Positions 39,353-49,284 of a stretch of DNA of 64,000 nucleotides are shown here, piece after piece (the stretch's first letter is position 1; each line of letters opens with the position of its first letter). Below the pieces are notes generated by a model. The model was not told the DNA's origin and made no database searches. It saw nothing but the letters and a program-made list of their open reading frames with translations. A program made the position numbers and the translations under genes. The stretch covers positions 27,272-91,271 of the forward strand of contig DGES01000026.1 of NCBI GenBank assembly GCA_002386065.1. The letters are read 5' to 3'. The DNA is from Firmicutes bacterium UBA3920 (GTDB lineage: Bacteria > Bacillota > Clostridia > Caldicoprobacterales > Xylanivirgaceae).

Positions 39353-40591
39353 TTAATCAAACCGCTTAAATAGTAAACTAGCATTTTGTCCACCAAAACC
39401 AAATGAATTGGATATAGCATATTGTATATTTGTCTTCCTGCCATTATTAGGCACATAATCAAGGTCACAGTTGGGATCAGCAGTCTCATAGTTTATAGTG
39501 GGATGAACGTATTGATTGACAAGTGAAAGCACAGTTGCAACGGCTTCTATACCACCGGAAGCTCCAAGCAAATGGCCTGTCATAGATTTAGTAGAGCTTA
39601 TACATAATTTATATGCATGATCACCAAATACGGTCTTTATTGCCATTGTTTCAAACTCGTCATTATATGGGGTAGATGTACCATGGGCATTTATATAATC
39701 TATCATATTAGGTTCAATACCTGCATCTTGAATAGCAAGTGCCATTGCCCTAGCCGCACCTTCCCCTTCAGACGCCGGCGCAGTTATATGATAGGCATCT
39801 GCTGTAAGCCCGTAACCAACTACTTCAGCTAATATATTTGCATCCCTCTTTATTGCATGTTCATAATCTTCTAATATAAGAATACCTGCACCTTCTCCCA
39901 TGACAAATCCATCTCTATCCTTATCAAAGGGACGACTTGCACCTTTTGGATCTTCATTTCGCGTAGATAATGCCCTCATAGCACAAAAACCAGCTAAGGC
40001 AAGGGGTGTTACAGCTGCTTCGCTACCTCCAGCTACTATCACATCTGCTCTATCATCTTTTATCATCCTATAAGCTTCACCAATGGCATTAGTCGCCGAC
40101 GCACAGGCCGTCACAACCGTGGTATTCACTCCTTTAGCTTCTATGGCAATAGCTATTTGACCTGCAGCCATGTTTGATATCATCATAGGAACAAAAAATG
40201 GACTTATCCTACCTGGCCCCCTTGATATAAGTTTTTCTTTTTGTTCTTCCATAGTTTCTATACCACCAACACCAGTACCTAGCACTACACCAAGACGTTC
40301 TTTATCTATTTGTTTCATATCAAAGTTGGCTTCTTGCATTGCCATACGCGTTGCTGCCATTGCATAATGGGTATATCGATCCATACGCCTAGCATCTTTT
40401 TTATCCATATAATCTTCAGGATCAAAATTATCTACACAACCAGCAAACTTAGTTGAAAAATCAGTAATATCAAAGCGAGTTATTGTATCTATCCCACTCT
40501 TACCTTTACATAATGATTCCCAAAACTCCAAAACAGTATTCCCCAAAGGGGATATAACACCCATTCCAGTTACTACTACCCTTCTATTCAT
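39353..40591 (-). CDS. fabF: beta-ketoacyl-ACP synthase II
   Basis: Elongating condensing enzyme of type II fatty-acid synthesis. The catalytic cysteine is Cys163 (TACASATN). The two histidines lie in NAHGTSTPYND and SMTGHLLGASG, with the C-terminal NSFGFGGQNASL. Length 412 is standard. It is the last gene of the plsX-fab operon and is separated from acpP by a 13-bp stem-loop. Confidence 0.97.
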   Translation of the reverse strand: MNRRVVVTGMGVISPLGNTVLEFWESLCKGKSGIDTITRFDITDFSTKFAGCVDNFDPEDYMDKKDARRMDRYTHYAMAATRMAMQEANFDMKQIDKERLGVVLGTGVGGIETMEEQKEKLISRGPGRISPFFVPMMISNMAAGQIAIAIEAKGVNTTVVTACASATNAIGEAYRMIKDDRADVIVAGGSEAAVTPLALAGFCAMRALSTRNEDPKGASRPFDKDRDGFVMGEGAGILILEDYEHAIKRDANILAEVVGYGLTADAYHITAPASEGEGAARAMALAIQDAGIEPNMIDYINAHGTSTPYNDEFETMAIKTVFGDHAYKLCISSTKSMTGHLLGASGGIEAVATVLSLVNQYVHPTINYETADPNCDLDYVPNNGRKTNIQYAISNSFGFGGQNASLLFKRFD

Positions 40592-40626
40592 AAAAACCCT
40601 CCGAGTTTCTAATCTAGATTTAAATG

Positions 40627-40665
40627 GTATTTCACAGGGACTTACAACTTATCCCTGTGAAATAC
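40627..40665. promoter_or_regulatory. stem-loop between acpP and fabF
   Basis: GTATTTCACAGGG (40627-40639) and CCCTGTGAAATAC (40653-40665) are perfect inverted repeats with a 13-base loop and no T-run. Such hairpins can protect the abundant acpP message or reduce readthrough into fabF. Confidence 0.75.
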
Positions 40666-40719
40666 TTCACACCTGCTCTTAATTCAGGCCAAATTATCAT
40701 AAATCCAACTATATACTTA

Positions 40720-40953
40720 CTATGCATGATCTTTAATATAGTTGACAACGTCTCCTACTGTAGTTATCTTCTCTGCTTCTTCATCTGGAATTTCCATATC
40801 AAATTCCTCTTCTAATGACATTATGAGTTCCACAACATCCAATGAATCAGCACCTAAATCATCGATAAAAGTAGAATCCATCTCGATTTTATCAGGCTCT
40901 ATACTCAACTGATCTGCAATTATATCTCTAACCGTATCAAATATATTATCCAC
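40720..40953 (-). CDS. acpP: acyl carrier protein
   Basis: Carries growing acyl chains on phosphopantetheine attached to Ser37 ([10 protein letters not shown]). It is strongly acidic with four predicted helices. The GTG at 40953, behind GGAGGTG, gives the usual 77 residues; an ATG nine codons upstream lies in front of this ribosome site and is unlikely. Confidence 0.96.
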   Translation of the reverse strand: MDNIFDTVRDIIADQLSIEPDKIEMDSTFIDDLGADSLDVVELIMSLEEEFDMEIPDEEAEKITTVGDVVNYIKDHA

Positions 40954-40993
40954 TTCTCTCACCTCCCCTCCAATGGGCACTATATTGATAATA

Positions 40994-41740
40994 TTATATT
41001 ATCATACCACCGTCAACGTTTATTACTTGCCCTGTTATATAGCTACTCTGATCTGATGCTAAAAACGCTACTACTTGAGCAACTTCTTCAGGCTTTCCAT
41101 ATCGTTTTAAAGGAATATTCGATAATATACTCTCTTTTATTTTATCGTCTAATGTAGCTGTCATATCTGTGTCTATAAATCCTGGAGCTATTACATTTAC
41201 TCTTATGCCCCTTGGAGCTAACTCCTTTGCCATAGATTTTGAAAATCCAATTATACCCGCCTTTGCAGCTGCATAATTACTTTGACCTACATTCCCCGTT
41301 ATCCCTATTACAGAAGATATATTTATTATACTTCCATGACGTGCCCTCATCATATGCCGAACTACTCCTTTAGTGCAGTTAAATACTCCCTTTAAATTAG
41401 TATCAATTACATTATCCCAATCTTCTTCCTTCATCCTAATAAGTAAAGAGTCACGTGTTATACCGGCATTATTTACTAGTATGTCTATTCCTCCAAATTC
41501 ATCTAATGCCTCTTTTATCATTGCATCTACGTCTTGACTAGATGCGACATTTGCCCTTATGATAAGTCCTTCTCTTCCCATCTCATGCAACTCGTCTAAT
41601 ACTCCTTGGGCACCTTCTTTATCTTGGGAATAGTTTATTACAACATTAGCTCCCAGTCTTCCTAAGTGCAATGCAATCTCCCTACCTATTCCCCTTGAAG
41701 CCCCTGTCACCAGTGCCGTTTCACCCTTTAAATCCATCAT
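40994..41740 (-). CDS. fabG: 3-oxoacyl-ACP reductase
   Basis: NADPH-dependent SDR enzyme for the first reduction in chain elongation. The cofactor motif TGASRGIG is near residues 12-19 and NNAGITRD near 90-97. The catalytic Ser-Tyr-Lys is seen in NISSVIG and NYAAAKAG. Length 248 is standard. It starts right after fabD. Confidence 0.97.
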   Translation of the reverse strand: MMDLKGETALVTGASRGIGREIALHLGRLGANVVINYSQDKEGAQGVLDELHEMGREGLIIRANVASSQDVDAMIKEALDEFGGIDILVNNAGITRDSLLIRMKEEDWDNVIDTNLKGVFNCTKGVVRHMMRARHGSIINISSVIGITGNVGQSNYAAAKAGIIGFSKSMAKELAPRGIRVNVIAPGFIDTDMTATLDDKIKESILSNIPLKRYGKPEEVAQVVAFLASDQSSYITGQVINVDGGMII

Positions 41741-41741
41741 A

Positions 41742-42674
41742 TCATTCCAACTCCTTTAGTGTCTTCTCTAGGCTCTTCATATCCTCTACATTATAACCTA
41801 TTACATTTCTATCTATCCTCTTTAAGAAGTTTGTAAGAGTCTTACCCGGCCCTAGCTCTATAAATATATCAGCACCAGCCTCTATCATATATTCAATACT
41901 TTGTTGCCACCTTACCGGATGGGTAACTTGCTTTATTAATAGTTCCCTTATATGCTCCCCACTGGTTGAAGGCTTGGCCTCTACATTAGATATAACAGGT
42001 ATAACAGGATCTTTAATTTCTATCTTATCTAACTCATCTTTTAATTTAACCGCAGCTGGCTCCAATAGTGAACAATGAAAAGGCGCACTTACAGAGAGCG
42101 GAATAGCCCTCTTAGCTCCCATATCCTTCGCAAGTTCACATGCCTTCTCAACTGCTTTAATCTGACCAGACACTACAATCTGACCTGGACAATTATAATT
42201 AGCTGCTTCCACTATACCTACATCTGACGCCATAACACAACATTTTTTAACTTCCTGTTCCGATAATCCTAAAATTGCAGCCATGCCTCCTTCTCCTAGA
42301 GGAACAGCTTCCTGCATAAACTTACCCCTCTTTTGTACTAGACTAACACCATCTTTGAAAGCAATACTTTCTGCTGCTGTCAATGCACCATATTCACCTA
42401 GACTCAATCCTGCTGTCATATGAGGTCGTATCCCATTAGATTTAAGTATACTACAGGCAGCTACACCCATCATATAGACAGCCGGTTGCGTATTTTCAGT
42501 CTTTTTTAACTCATCTTCTGGCCCATTAAAACAAATGTCTACAATATCATACCCCAATATATCATTTGCCAAATCAAATAATTTCCTTACTTCGCTAAAA
42601 TTTTGGTATAGATCCTTTCCCATACCCACATATTGAGCTCCTTGTCCTGCAAATAAAAATGCAATTTTCCCCAT
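41742..42674 (-). CDS. fabD: malonyl-CoA:ACP transacylase
   Basis: Loads malonyl onto ACP. The FAGQGAQYVGMG start motif (8-19) and nucleophile Ser91 in GLSLGEYGAL are present, with the conserved active-site histidine in APFHCSLLEPA. ELGPGKTL lies near the C-terminus. Length 310 is normal. Confidence 0.97.
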   Translation of the reverse strand: MGKIAFLFAGQGAQYVGMGKDLYQNFSEVRKLFDLANDILGYDIVDICFNGPEDELKKTENTQPAVYMMGVAACSILKSNGIRPHMTAGLSLGEYGALTAAESIAFKDGVSLVQKRGKFMQEAVPLGEGGMAAILGLSEQEVKKCCVMASDVGIVEAANYNCPGQIVVSGQIKAVEKACELAKDMGAKRAIPLSVSAPFHCSLLEPAAVKLKDELDKIEIKDPVIPVISNVEAKPSTSGEHIRELLIKQVTHPVRWQQSIEYMIEAGADIFIELGPGKTLTNFLKRIDRNVIGYNVEDMKSLEKTLKELE

Positions 42675-42691
42675 AGTTACACCTCCCTATC

Positions 42692-43687
42692 CTATTTACA
42701 CCATCTGAGCATACAGGCTGCCCAGGTTAGTCCGCCACCAAATGCCACTAATACAAGTCTATCACCTTTTTTTATAGCCTTCGTTCTAGATGCCTCATCT
42801 AATGCAACAGGCACCGAAGCAGCCGACATATTTCCATATCTATCTAAATTCACATACACCTTTTCTTCTGGTAAATTCAGTCGCTTTCTAGCTCCTTCAA
42901 TTATACGAATATTTGCCTGATGAGGTACTAAAAAGTCCACATCTTTTTTTGTTAACCCTGCAAGTTCTACCACTTGTTCTGAAGCCTTTGCCATAATCCT
43001 AACAGCAAATTTGAATACCTCACTACCTTCCATCTGTACATAATGAAGACCATTTTTGACTGTTTCCAAAGATGCAGGTTTTCTAGAACCACCAGCTTCT
43101 AATAAGAGGTGTTTTCCTCCTTCCCCATCAGCACCCATACAATGGGATAAAATCCCATAACCTTCTTCTACTCTGCTCACAACTGCAGCTCCTGCCCCAT
43201 CTCCAAAGAGCACACATGTATTCCTATCCTTCCAGTTTAAAAATTTACTCAAACACTCGGCACCGATTACAAGTATATTTTTATGTACTCCAGTCATTAT
43301 AAATTGACTAGCAACTATAAATCCATATAAAAATCCAGAACATGCAGCTTCTAAATCAAATGCTGGACAATGATCTGCCCCTAGATTTGATTGTACCAAA
43401 CAAGCTGTAGACGGAAAATTCATGTCTGGAGTGACAGTTGCCACTATTATCATATCTATATCAGATGGTTCCAACCCTGCATCATCTAGTGCTCTACGTG
43501 CAGCGACAGTTGCTAAATCAGACGTAGCCGTATCTTCGTCTACCACACGCCTTTCACGTATCCCCGTCCTTGACACAATCCATTCATCTGATGTATCTAC
43601 CATCTTTTCTAAATCCTTATTTGTAATTATATTTGGTGGAAGGCAACTACCTGTACCTATTATACCTGCATTATATAGTTTATTCAT
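42692..43687 (-). CDS. fabH: beta-ketoacyl-ACP synthase III
   Basis: Initiates fatty-acid synthesis by condensing acyl-CoA with malonyl-ACP. The catalytic Cys116 is in EAACSGFLYG. The His and Asn lie in PHQANIRI and YGNMSAASVP. Length 331. The start overlaps the plsX stop by four bases (ATGA). Confidence 0.97.
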   Translation of the reverse strand: MNKLYNAGIIGTGSCLPPNIITNKDLEKMVDTSDEWIVSRTGIRERRVVDEDTATSDLATVAARRALDDAGLEPSDIDMIIVATVTPDMNFPSTACLVQSNLGADHCPAFDLEAACSGFLYGFIVASQFIMTGVHKNILVIGAECLSKFLNWKDRNTCVLFGDGAGAAVVSRVEEGYGILSHCMGADGEGGKHLLLEAGGSRKPASLETVKNGLHYVQMEGSEVFKFAVRIMAKASEQVVELAGLTKKDVDFLVPHQANIRIIEGARKRLNLPEEKVYVNLDRYGNMSAASVPVALDEASRTKAIKKGDRLVLVAFGGGLTWAACMLRWCK

Positions 43688-44691
43688 TTTAAATCACCTT
43701 CTAACTCACTAATTAGTTCAACCGTTCTATCTACAACACCATGTTTTGCAAACAGTATTGCCTGACCTATCGCATTTTTTACCGCATGTCTATTAGAACT
43801 CCCATGCATTTTTATTACTCCTCCATTTATGCCTAAAAGTGGAGCACCACCATATTCTGTGTAATCCATGGTTTTCTTTATATTTTTAAATGCAGGTTTT
43901 GCAAGACCTGCTCCAAGTTTAGTTAAAGAATTTTTGTTTAGTTCTTTTTTTAGCATAATAAACATTGCCTGCGCCATACCTTCAATGAGTTTTAAGATAA
44001 CATTTCCTACAAACCCGTCACACACTAACACATCTACTTCTCCATAGAGAATATCCCGAGCCTCTATATTTCCTACAAAATTTATCTCTTTTGATTCTTT
44101 TAATTTTTTAAAAGCAGCCTTCGTAAGCTCATTTCCCTTGTTTTCCTCTACTCCTATATTAAGAAGGCCTACCTTTGGATTTGACTTTCCTCTAACTTTA
44201 TCCATGTATATGGAACCTATCACGGCAAATTGAACTAAATTCTCAGGCTTACAGTCGGCATTAGCTCCTGCATCTATAAGTAACATCTCCTCTTTTAAAG
44301 TAGGAATTGTAGGTGCCAACGCCGGCCTTCCCACCCCCTTTATCCTACCTATCTTCAGTAGGCTTCCTGCCATTAAAGCTCCCGTATTACCAGCTGATAT
44401 AAACACATCACTAGGATTCTTTCTAATATATTCTAAACCCTTAACCATAGAAGAATCCTTTTTTTTCATGACAGCATCTACAGGCGGATCATCTGCATAT
44501 ATTACATCATCTGCATGCATTATTTCAAACTTTGACATATCTGCCCCTTCATCTGACAATATCTTTTCTAATTCGGCTTCTTTTCCTATCAATACTATCT
44601 TATCCATATTAAATTCTCGTACTCCATCTATGCAACCACGAACTATCTCAAGAGGTGCATTGTCACCACCCATAGCATCAACCAATATCAT
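43684..44691 (-). CDS. plsX: phosphate acyltransferase PlsX
   Basis: Converts acyl-ACP to acyl-phosphate for membrane phospholipid synthesis, on the inner face of the membrane. The typical opening ILVDAMGGDNAPLEIVRG is followed by FISAGNTGALMAGSLLKIGRIKG and VCDGFVGNVILKLIEG. Length 335. Located between fapR and fabH as usual in Firmicutes. Confidence 0.96.
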   Translation of the reverse strand: MILVDAMGGDNAPLEIVRGCIDGVREFNMDKIVLIGKEAELEKILSDEGADMSKFEIMHADDVIYADDPPVDAVMKKKDSSMVKGLEYIRKNPSDVFISAGNTGALMAGSLLKIGRIKGVGRPALAPTIPTLKEEMLLIDAGANADCKPENLVQFAVIGSIYMDKVRGKSNPKVGLLNIGVEENKGNELTKAAFKKLKESKEINFVGNIEARDILYGEVDVLVCDGFVGNVILKLIEGMAQAMFIMLKKELNKNSLTKLGAGLAKPAFKNIKKTMDYTEYGGAPLLGINGGVIKMHGSSNRHAVKNAIGQAILFAKHGVVDRTVELISELEGDLK

Positions 44692-44704
44692 CAGCTATCC
44701 CTCC

Positions 44705-45277
44705 TTATTTCTTGTCCCCATCTATAGATACTAATATAAATTTACCTCTAAATGCCTCTTCTTGACCTATCCGAGTCTTTACCCACACAAAAAACTTATT
44801 ACCCCGCTGCCTCATTACTTCAGCTTTTGCAATTAATTTATCACCTGAATATATGGGAATCTTATATTTCACATTTGCGACACCAGTAAGTGCAACTTTT
44901 GCATCTATTACAGCTATTGCTAGAGACTCTGCTTGGGCAAATATATAATGTCCTCTTACTATTTTAGAACGTTCAAATACCATGCTGTCATCTGTCTGTA
45001 ACATAGATATTGCACTCTTGCCAAGCTCTAAATCAATGAGCTCTCCAACTATCTCTTTTCCTTCTATAGACCTTAATTTGCTGTGGTTTCGCTTTGCTAC
45101 ATATTTTAATCTTTCCCTTAACTCTGGGATCCCCAATTCAAGACGATCCAATCGAATAGTCTGTATACTAACTGAAAAATAATCACACAGTTCCTCATCT
45201 GTCATAAATGGGTTTTCTCTCAGGAGCTCTTTTAATGCTTTTTGCCTCTGTCTCTTTGGCAATATACGTTTTGCCAA
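44705..45277 (-). CDS. fapR: fatty-acid biosynthesis repressor FapR
   Basis: Malonyl-CoA-responsive repressor. The N-terminal HTH ([22 protein letters not shown], about 27-48) is joined to a hot-dog effector domain ([20 protein letters not shown]). Length 190 is standard. A FapR-type operator lies over its own promoter (45304-45320), indicating autoregulation together with plsX and the fab genes downstream. Confidence 0.94.
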   Translation of the reverse strand: MAKRILPKRQRQKALKELLRENPFMTDEELCDYFSVSIQTIRLDRLELGIPELRERLKYVAKRNHSKLRSIEGKEIVGELIDLELGKSAISMLQTDDSMVFERSKIVRGHYIFAQAESLAIAVIDAKVALTGVANVKYKIPIYSGDKLIAKAEVMRQRGNKFFVWVKTRIGQEEAFRGKFILVSIDGDKK

Positions 45278-45303
45278 CTATAGTCACCTCTTAGTAATGG
45301 ATA

Positions 45304-45350
45304 TTAGTACCTACTACTAGTAGTATATACTATCTTTCCTTATCTTTCAA
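45304..45350 (-). promoter_or_regulatory. fapR promoter with FapR operator
   Basis: On the minus strand TTGAAA (45345-45350), 17 bases, TATACT (45322-45327) form a good promoter. Directly downstream on the + strand reads TTAGTACCTACTACTAG (45304-45320), close to the FapR box TTAGTACC..GGTACTAA type, placed to block initiation. The remaining gap up to 45477 shows nothing else. Confidence 0.7.
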
Positions 45351-45477
45351 TATTTTTTTATTTGTTTTATAAAAACAATAAAATGAAAAAACCTAGGCAA
45401 GCTTATATCATTTTTAATTCTATTAATTTTAAATTACATTAAGAACTGTTTTATATAATTAAATAGTTATATAAAAT

Positions 45478-45531
45478 AAGACCAAAATTCAGTTGGTAAA
45501 GAATTTCCAGCTGAATTTTGGTCTTATTTTA
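45478..45531 (-). terminator. terminator of the rpmF transcript
   Basis: AAGACCAAAATTCAG and CTGAATTTTGGTCTT form a long perfect stem, extended by TTGG/CCAG, with ATTTTAT following on the minus strand. It lies directly after the rpmF stop and separates pta-ackA-DUF177-rpmF from fapR. Confidence 0.85.
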
Positions 45532-45711
45532 TTATTCAACCTCTATCACTTGTCGCCCATTATAATATCCGCATTTTTTGCATGCTCTATGAGGACGTCT
45601 AAATTCACCACATTGTGGACATTCCACCATATTAGATGCCTTATACTTCCAATTGGCTGCTCGTCTCATCCTCGATTTTGACTTAGAAGTTTTTCTCTTT
45701 GGAACTGCCAT
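45532..45711 (-). CDS. rpmF: 50S ribosomal protein bL32
   Basis: A 59-residue ribosomal protein beginning MAVPKRKTSKSKSRMRRA. It carries a zinc ribbon of two CxxC pairs, CPQC and CKKC, so this is the zinc-binding form. It begins 6 bases after the DUF177 stop, the usual pairing in bacteria. Confidence 0.97.
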   Translation of the reverse strand: MAVPKRKTSKSKSRMRRAANWKYKASNMVECPQCGEFRRPHRACKKCGYYNGRQVIEVE

Positions 45712-45717
45712 AGCTTG

Positions 45718-46242
45718 TTACACCTCCTCACTGTCAGAAGGCAAGAGCTTTTTAAGCTCTAAAAGCCTTATATCTATGTCATCATCTCTATCACAGTTAC
45801 ATTTATGTCTATTGAGATTAGTGCCACATTTAGGACATAAGCCTTTACAATCTAAAGAACATACCCGCTTTATAGGTAATTTTAATAAGGTATATTCATA
45901 TACTATTCTGTCAAGTTCAACTCTATTTCCAGTATAGGTAAATAAATCAGGATCATCATTTTCCATAATATCTACTCTACTACTCAATTTTACAAAAATA
46001 GATTGATCAATTTTATGAGTATAAGGTTCTAAACATCTACTACATGGTATGACTATTTCTCCATGTATACTCGCTGACAGATAGAGATAATTCCTTCCAT
46101 TAGTAAATTTACCCTCAACATCAAATGGTGAAAGGAAAGAAAGCTTATCTCCTTGGTATACCGTGTTTTTAAATTTTACCTCTCCGGAAAACTCTTTCTC
46201 GGCACCTCTCTCATTTATTATGTCAGACACATTGACAATCAT
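45718..46242 (-). CDS. DUF177 (YceD-family) protein
   Basis: A conserved protein encoded just before rpmF in most bacteria, linked in the literature to 23S rRNA/ribosome maturation. Cysteines in IPCSRCLEPY (about 60-70), SLDCKGLCPKCG and HKCNCD look metal-binding. The ATG at 46242 lies 6 bases from GAGGTG; the GTG three codons upstream lies inside that site. Confidence 0.9.
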   Translation of the reverse strand: MIVNVSDIINERGAEKEFSGEVKFKNTVYQGDKLSFLSPFDVEGKFTNGRNYLYLSASIHGEIVIPCSRCLEPYTHKIDQSIFVKLSSRVDIMENDDPDLFTYTGNRVELDRIVYEYTLLKLPIKRVCSLDCKGLCPKCGTNLNRHKCNCDRDDDIDIRLLELKKLLPSDSEEV

Positions 46243-46315
46243 TAAAATCACCTCTAAAAGATAGACGGATTAATTATATAGATACAACAAAGATTTGTCA
46301 AGCACCTGAAAGACA

Positions 46316-47527
46316 CTATTTTAAACCTAGAAGCTCTACTGTATCTCTTGCAATCATTAGCTCTTCGTTTGTAGGAATTACATATACACCAACTTTAGAA
46401 TCAGATGCAGAAATTTCCCCTTCAGCTCCACAACCAGCTGCTATTTCATTGTTTTTCGTCTTATCAATCTTAACACCAAGATACTCCAATCCACTACATG
46501 CATCTTCCCTAATAGAAGGTGTGTTTTCTCCAATCCCTGCAGTGAAAACTATATAATCAAGTCCTCCCATTGCAGCTGCATATGCCCCTATATATTTCTT
46601 CACACTATAACTAAACATATTCAAGGCTAATTGAGCTCTTTCATGGCCGTCAGCAGCAGCCGCCTCTAAATCTCTAAAATCGCTACTTATACCTGATACA
46701 CCTAATACTCCTGATTTCTTATTCATATATATATTCATCTCATCAGTAGATAATTTTTTTCTTTCCATAAGGCAAGTTACAATTGCCGGATCTATGCTTC
46801 CACATCTACTTCCCATTGGCAGCCCTTCTAAAGGAGTAAGACCCATACTAGTATCTATACATTTCCCATCTTTCACAGCTGCTATACTTGAGCCATTACC
46901 TAAGTGACAGGTTACCATTTTAGTTCCCTCGGCATCCTTATTTAGCAATTTTAATAACCTCTTTGAAACATATCTATGTGATGTTCCATGAAAACCATAG
47001 CGTCGTATTGAATATTTTTCATAATCTTCATAGGGAATGGCGTACGTATAAGCTTCTGGAGGCATGGTCTGATGAAATGCTGTATCAAATACAGCAACCA
47101 TTGGTGTATTAGGCATAACCTGTTCACAGGCCTCTATACCCATCAAATTGGCAGGATTATGCAATGGACCAAGTTCAAAATTTTCTTTTATTACCTTCTT
47201 TACTTCTTCATCAACAACCACAGATTCAAATATTTTATCCCCCCCATGGAGAACTCTGTGTCCTACAGCAGCAATCTCATCCATACTTTTTATTACACCA
47301 TATTCAGGATGGACAAGAGTCTCTATTACAAGTTCCATAGCTTTAGTATGATCCTTTATATCTTTAGATATTTTTACCTCCGGTTTACCCATTGGTTCAT
47401 GTTTTAAAACAGGATCTTCTATCCCTATTCTTTCAACATTACCCTTCGCTAGTATACTTTCATCTTCCATTTCTATAAGTTGATATTTCAAAGACGAACT
47501 TCCTGCATTGACAATTAATACGTTCAA
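46316..47527 (-). CDS. ackA: acetate kinase
   Basis: Makes ATP and acetate from acetyl phosphate. The N-terminal VLIVNAGSSSLKYQL motif and GFHGTSHRYVS near 180-190 are diagnostic. HLGNGSSIAA and GMGLTPLEGLPMGSRCG-type segments follow. Length 403 is standard. It is paired with pta, 123 bases upstream on the same strand. Confidence 0.97.
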   Translation of the reverse strand: MNVLIVNAGSSSLKYQLIEMEDESILAKGNVERIGIEDPVLKHEPMGKPEVKISKDIKDHTKAMELVIETLVHPEYGVIKSMDEIAAVGHRVLHGGDKIFESVVVDEEVKKVIKENFELGPLHNPANLMGIEACEQVMPNTPMVAVFDTAFHQTMPPEAYTYAIPYEDYEKYSIRRYGFHGTSHRYVSKRLLKLLNKDAEGTKMVTCHLGNGSSIAAVKDGKCIDTSMGLTPLEGLPMGSRCGSIDPAIVTCLMERKKLSTDEMNIYMNKKSGVLGVSGISSDFRDLEAAAADGHERAQLALNMFSYSVKKYIGAYAAAMGGLDYIVFTAGIGENTPSIREDACSGLEYLGVKIDKTKNNEIAAGCGAEGEISASDSKVGVYVIPTNEELMIARDTVELLGLK

Positions 47528-47650
47528 TTTGCACTCTCCTTTTTTACAATGATCTTATTATAATTTAAATCAAATAAATTAAAAGTAATTATTACATAAT
47601 TTAAACATGTATTTTACTCCCATTTGATTTATTGAAATCCTACATGTATA

Positions 47651-48643
47651 TTATAAATTCTGAGCCTGAACAGCTGTAATAGCTATTACATTTACTATAT
47701 CATCTACACTACAACCACGAGATAAATCATTAACAGGTTTTGCTAATCCCTGACAAATAGGACCTATAGCAACTGCATTTCCAAGCCTCTGTACTAACTT
47801 ATAGCCAATATTTCCTGATTGAAGATCTGGAAATATAAGTATATTTGCTTTGCCTGCAACCTTACTATCCGGCGACTTTAATTTGGCTACACTTTCCACT
47901 AATGCTGCATCAGCTTGTAACTCACCATCTATATCGGTATCCGGCGCCATCTCTTTTGCATATTTAGTTGCCTCAACTACCTTGTCCACTAATTCATGGC
48001 GGGCACTACCTTTAGTTGAAAAAGAAAGCATTGCCACCTTCGGATCCAATCCTACTAAATCTTCACCAGTCTTAGCAGTGGTTACTGCGATTGCCGCCAA
48101 TTGTTTAGAATCAGGATTTGGATTTACTGCACAATCAGCAAATAGTAATATACCATCATGTCCATATTCTTTGTATAAAACTTCCATTATAAAACAACTA
48201 GATACCACTGGTATCCCTGGAGCAGTCTTTATTATCTGCAATGCAGGCCTTAGTACATCTCCCGTTGTATTTATAGCACCAGCTACTAAACCGTGGGCAT
48301 CTCCCATTTTCACCATCATTGTACCATAATATAATGGATCCTTTACAAGGTTCTTTGACTCCTCTAAAGTCAATCCTTTATGTTTTCTAATAGTTACTAA
48401 CTGTTCTACATAGTCATCGTATTTCTCTGATCTTTCTGGATTGATAATAGTAATTTCAGATGTATCAACATCTTTAACTTTTGACTTTATTTCATCCTCA
48501 TTGCCAAGTAATACTACATCTGCTAAACCTTCTTTATCAGCTATAACTGCAGCCTTTAACGTCCTCTCCTCTGTGCCTTCTGGTAGTACAATAATCTTTT
48601 TAGAGCATCTTGCCTTGTTCTTAATAGATTCTATTAATCCCAT
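47651..48643 (-). CDS. pta: phosphate acetyltransferase
   Basis: Converts acetyl-CoA and phosphate to acetyl phosphate. This is the short (330-residue) form without the regulatory N-terminal domain. IVLPEGTEERTLKAA (18-32), VAGAINTTGDVLRPALQIIKT and the C-terminal GNAVAIGPICQGLAKPVNDLSRGC are characteristic. With ackA it points to acetate-forming fermentation. Confidence 0.97.
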   Translation of the reverse strand: MGLIESIKNKARCSKKIIVLPEGTEERTLKAAVIADKEGLADVVLLGNEDEIKSKVKDVDTSEITIINPERSEKYDDYVEQLVTIRKHKGLTLEESKNLVKDPLYYGTMMVKMGDAHGLVAGAINTTGDVLRPALQIIKTAPGIPVVSSCFIMEVLYKEYGHDGILLFADCAVNPNPDSKQLAAIAVTTAKTGEDLVGLDPKVAMLSFSTKGSARHELVDKVVEATKYAKEMAPDTDIDGELQADAALVESVAKLKSPDSKVAGKANILIFPDLQSGNIGYKLVQRLGNAVAIGPICQGLAKPVNDLSRGCSVDDIVNVIAITAVQAQNL

Positions 48644-48718
48644 TTTATATCCCCTTCCTATATCACTTATATTGCTACAAATTCATATAACGCATGTTTT
48701 TGCTCCTGCTTCACACAA

Positions 48719-48802
48719 CTAGAAGCCCTTCATTGCCAATTCAAGTGCTGACCTTAGCAAAGAGCCATATATATCAGCCAATTTTTCTTCTATACAAAGA
48801 TA
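48719..48802 (-). pseudogene. possible short gene-end remnant upstream of pta
   Basis: On the minus strand a 27-codon open stretch ending in TAG reads EEKLADIYGSLLRSALELAM then KGF, protein-like in composition. It has no start codon with a ribosome site and is preceded in frame by a stop. I do not recognise the family; it could be chance. Confidence 0.2.
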
Positions 48803-48943
48803 TTATTCCCTTAAAGAACCATAGTGTTGTACATTTTTTCTTTTATATGAATAATATTTTTAAATTATCGATATAATTAGTTAGTTTTATAAAATCGGCC
48901 CCCTAGTTTTGAACTGGCTAAATATTATAATAGGGTCATTTTA

Positions 48944-48983
48944 TAACCACTAATCTATGAGTAAAATCACAAATTAGTGGTTA
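48944..48983. repeat. stem-loop between divergent pta and tmcAL
   Basis: TAACCACTAAT and ATTAGTGGTTA form a perfect 11-bp stem with an 18-base loop and no T-run. The rest of 48803-49284 is AT-rich and shows nothing I can name apart from the tmcAL ribosome site. Confidence 0.55.
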
Positions 48984-49284
48984 CTATACCCCAAAATTTA
49001 TCAAAACCCATTATATATTCTACATAAATCGCCAAAATCCTCTTTTTATTGAATACTTATATTTTAAAACATCACTTAATTAATAAAATACACTTCTTTT
49101 TTCAATATATAATATAATACATATTAGAAACACTTTTTTCTTTAAATTTTTCTACAGTTTTCTACATGTTATCTTTATAAACCTTATATTAAGAATTAAA
49201 GATATTCTTAACCTTTAACTATACACTACAGGAATATTGTACTATAATAATGGAAACTATACAAATTTTATGGAGAGGAATTAC

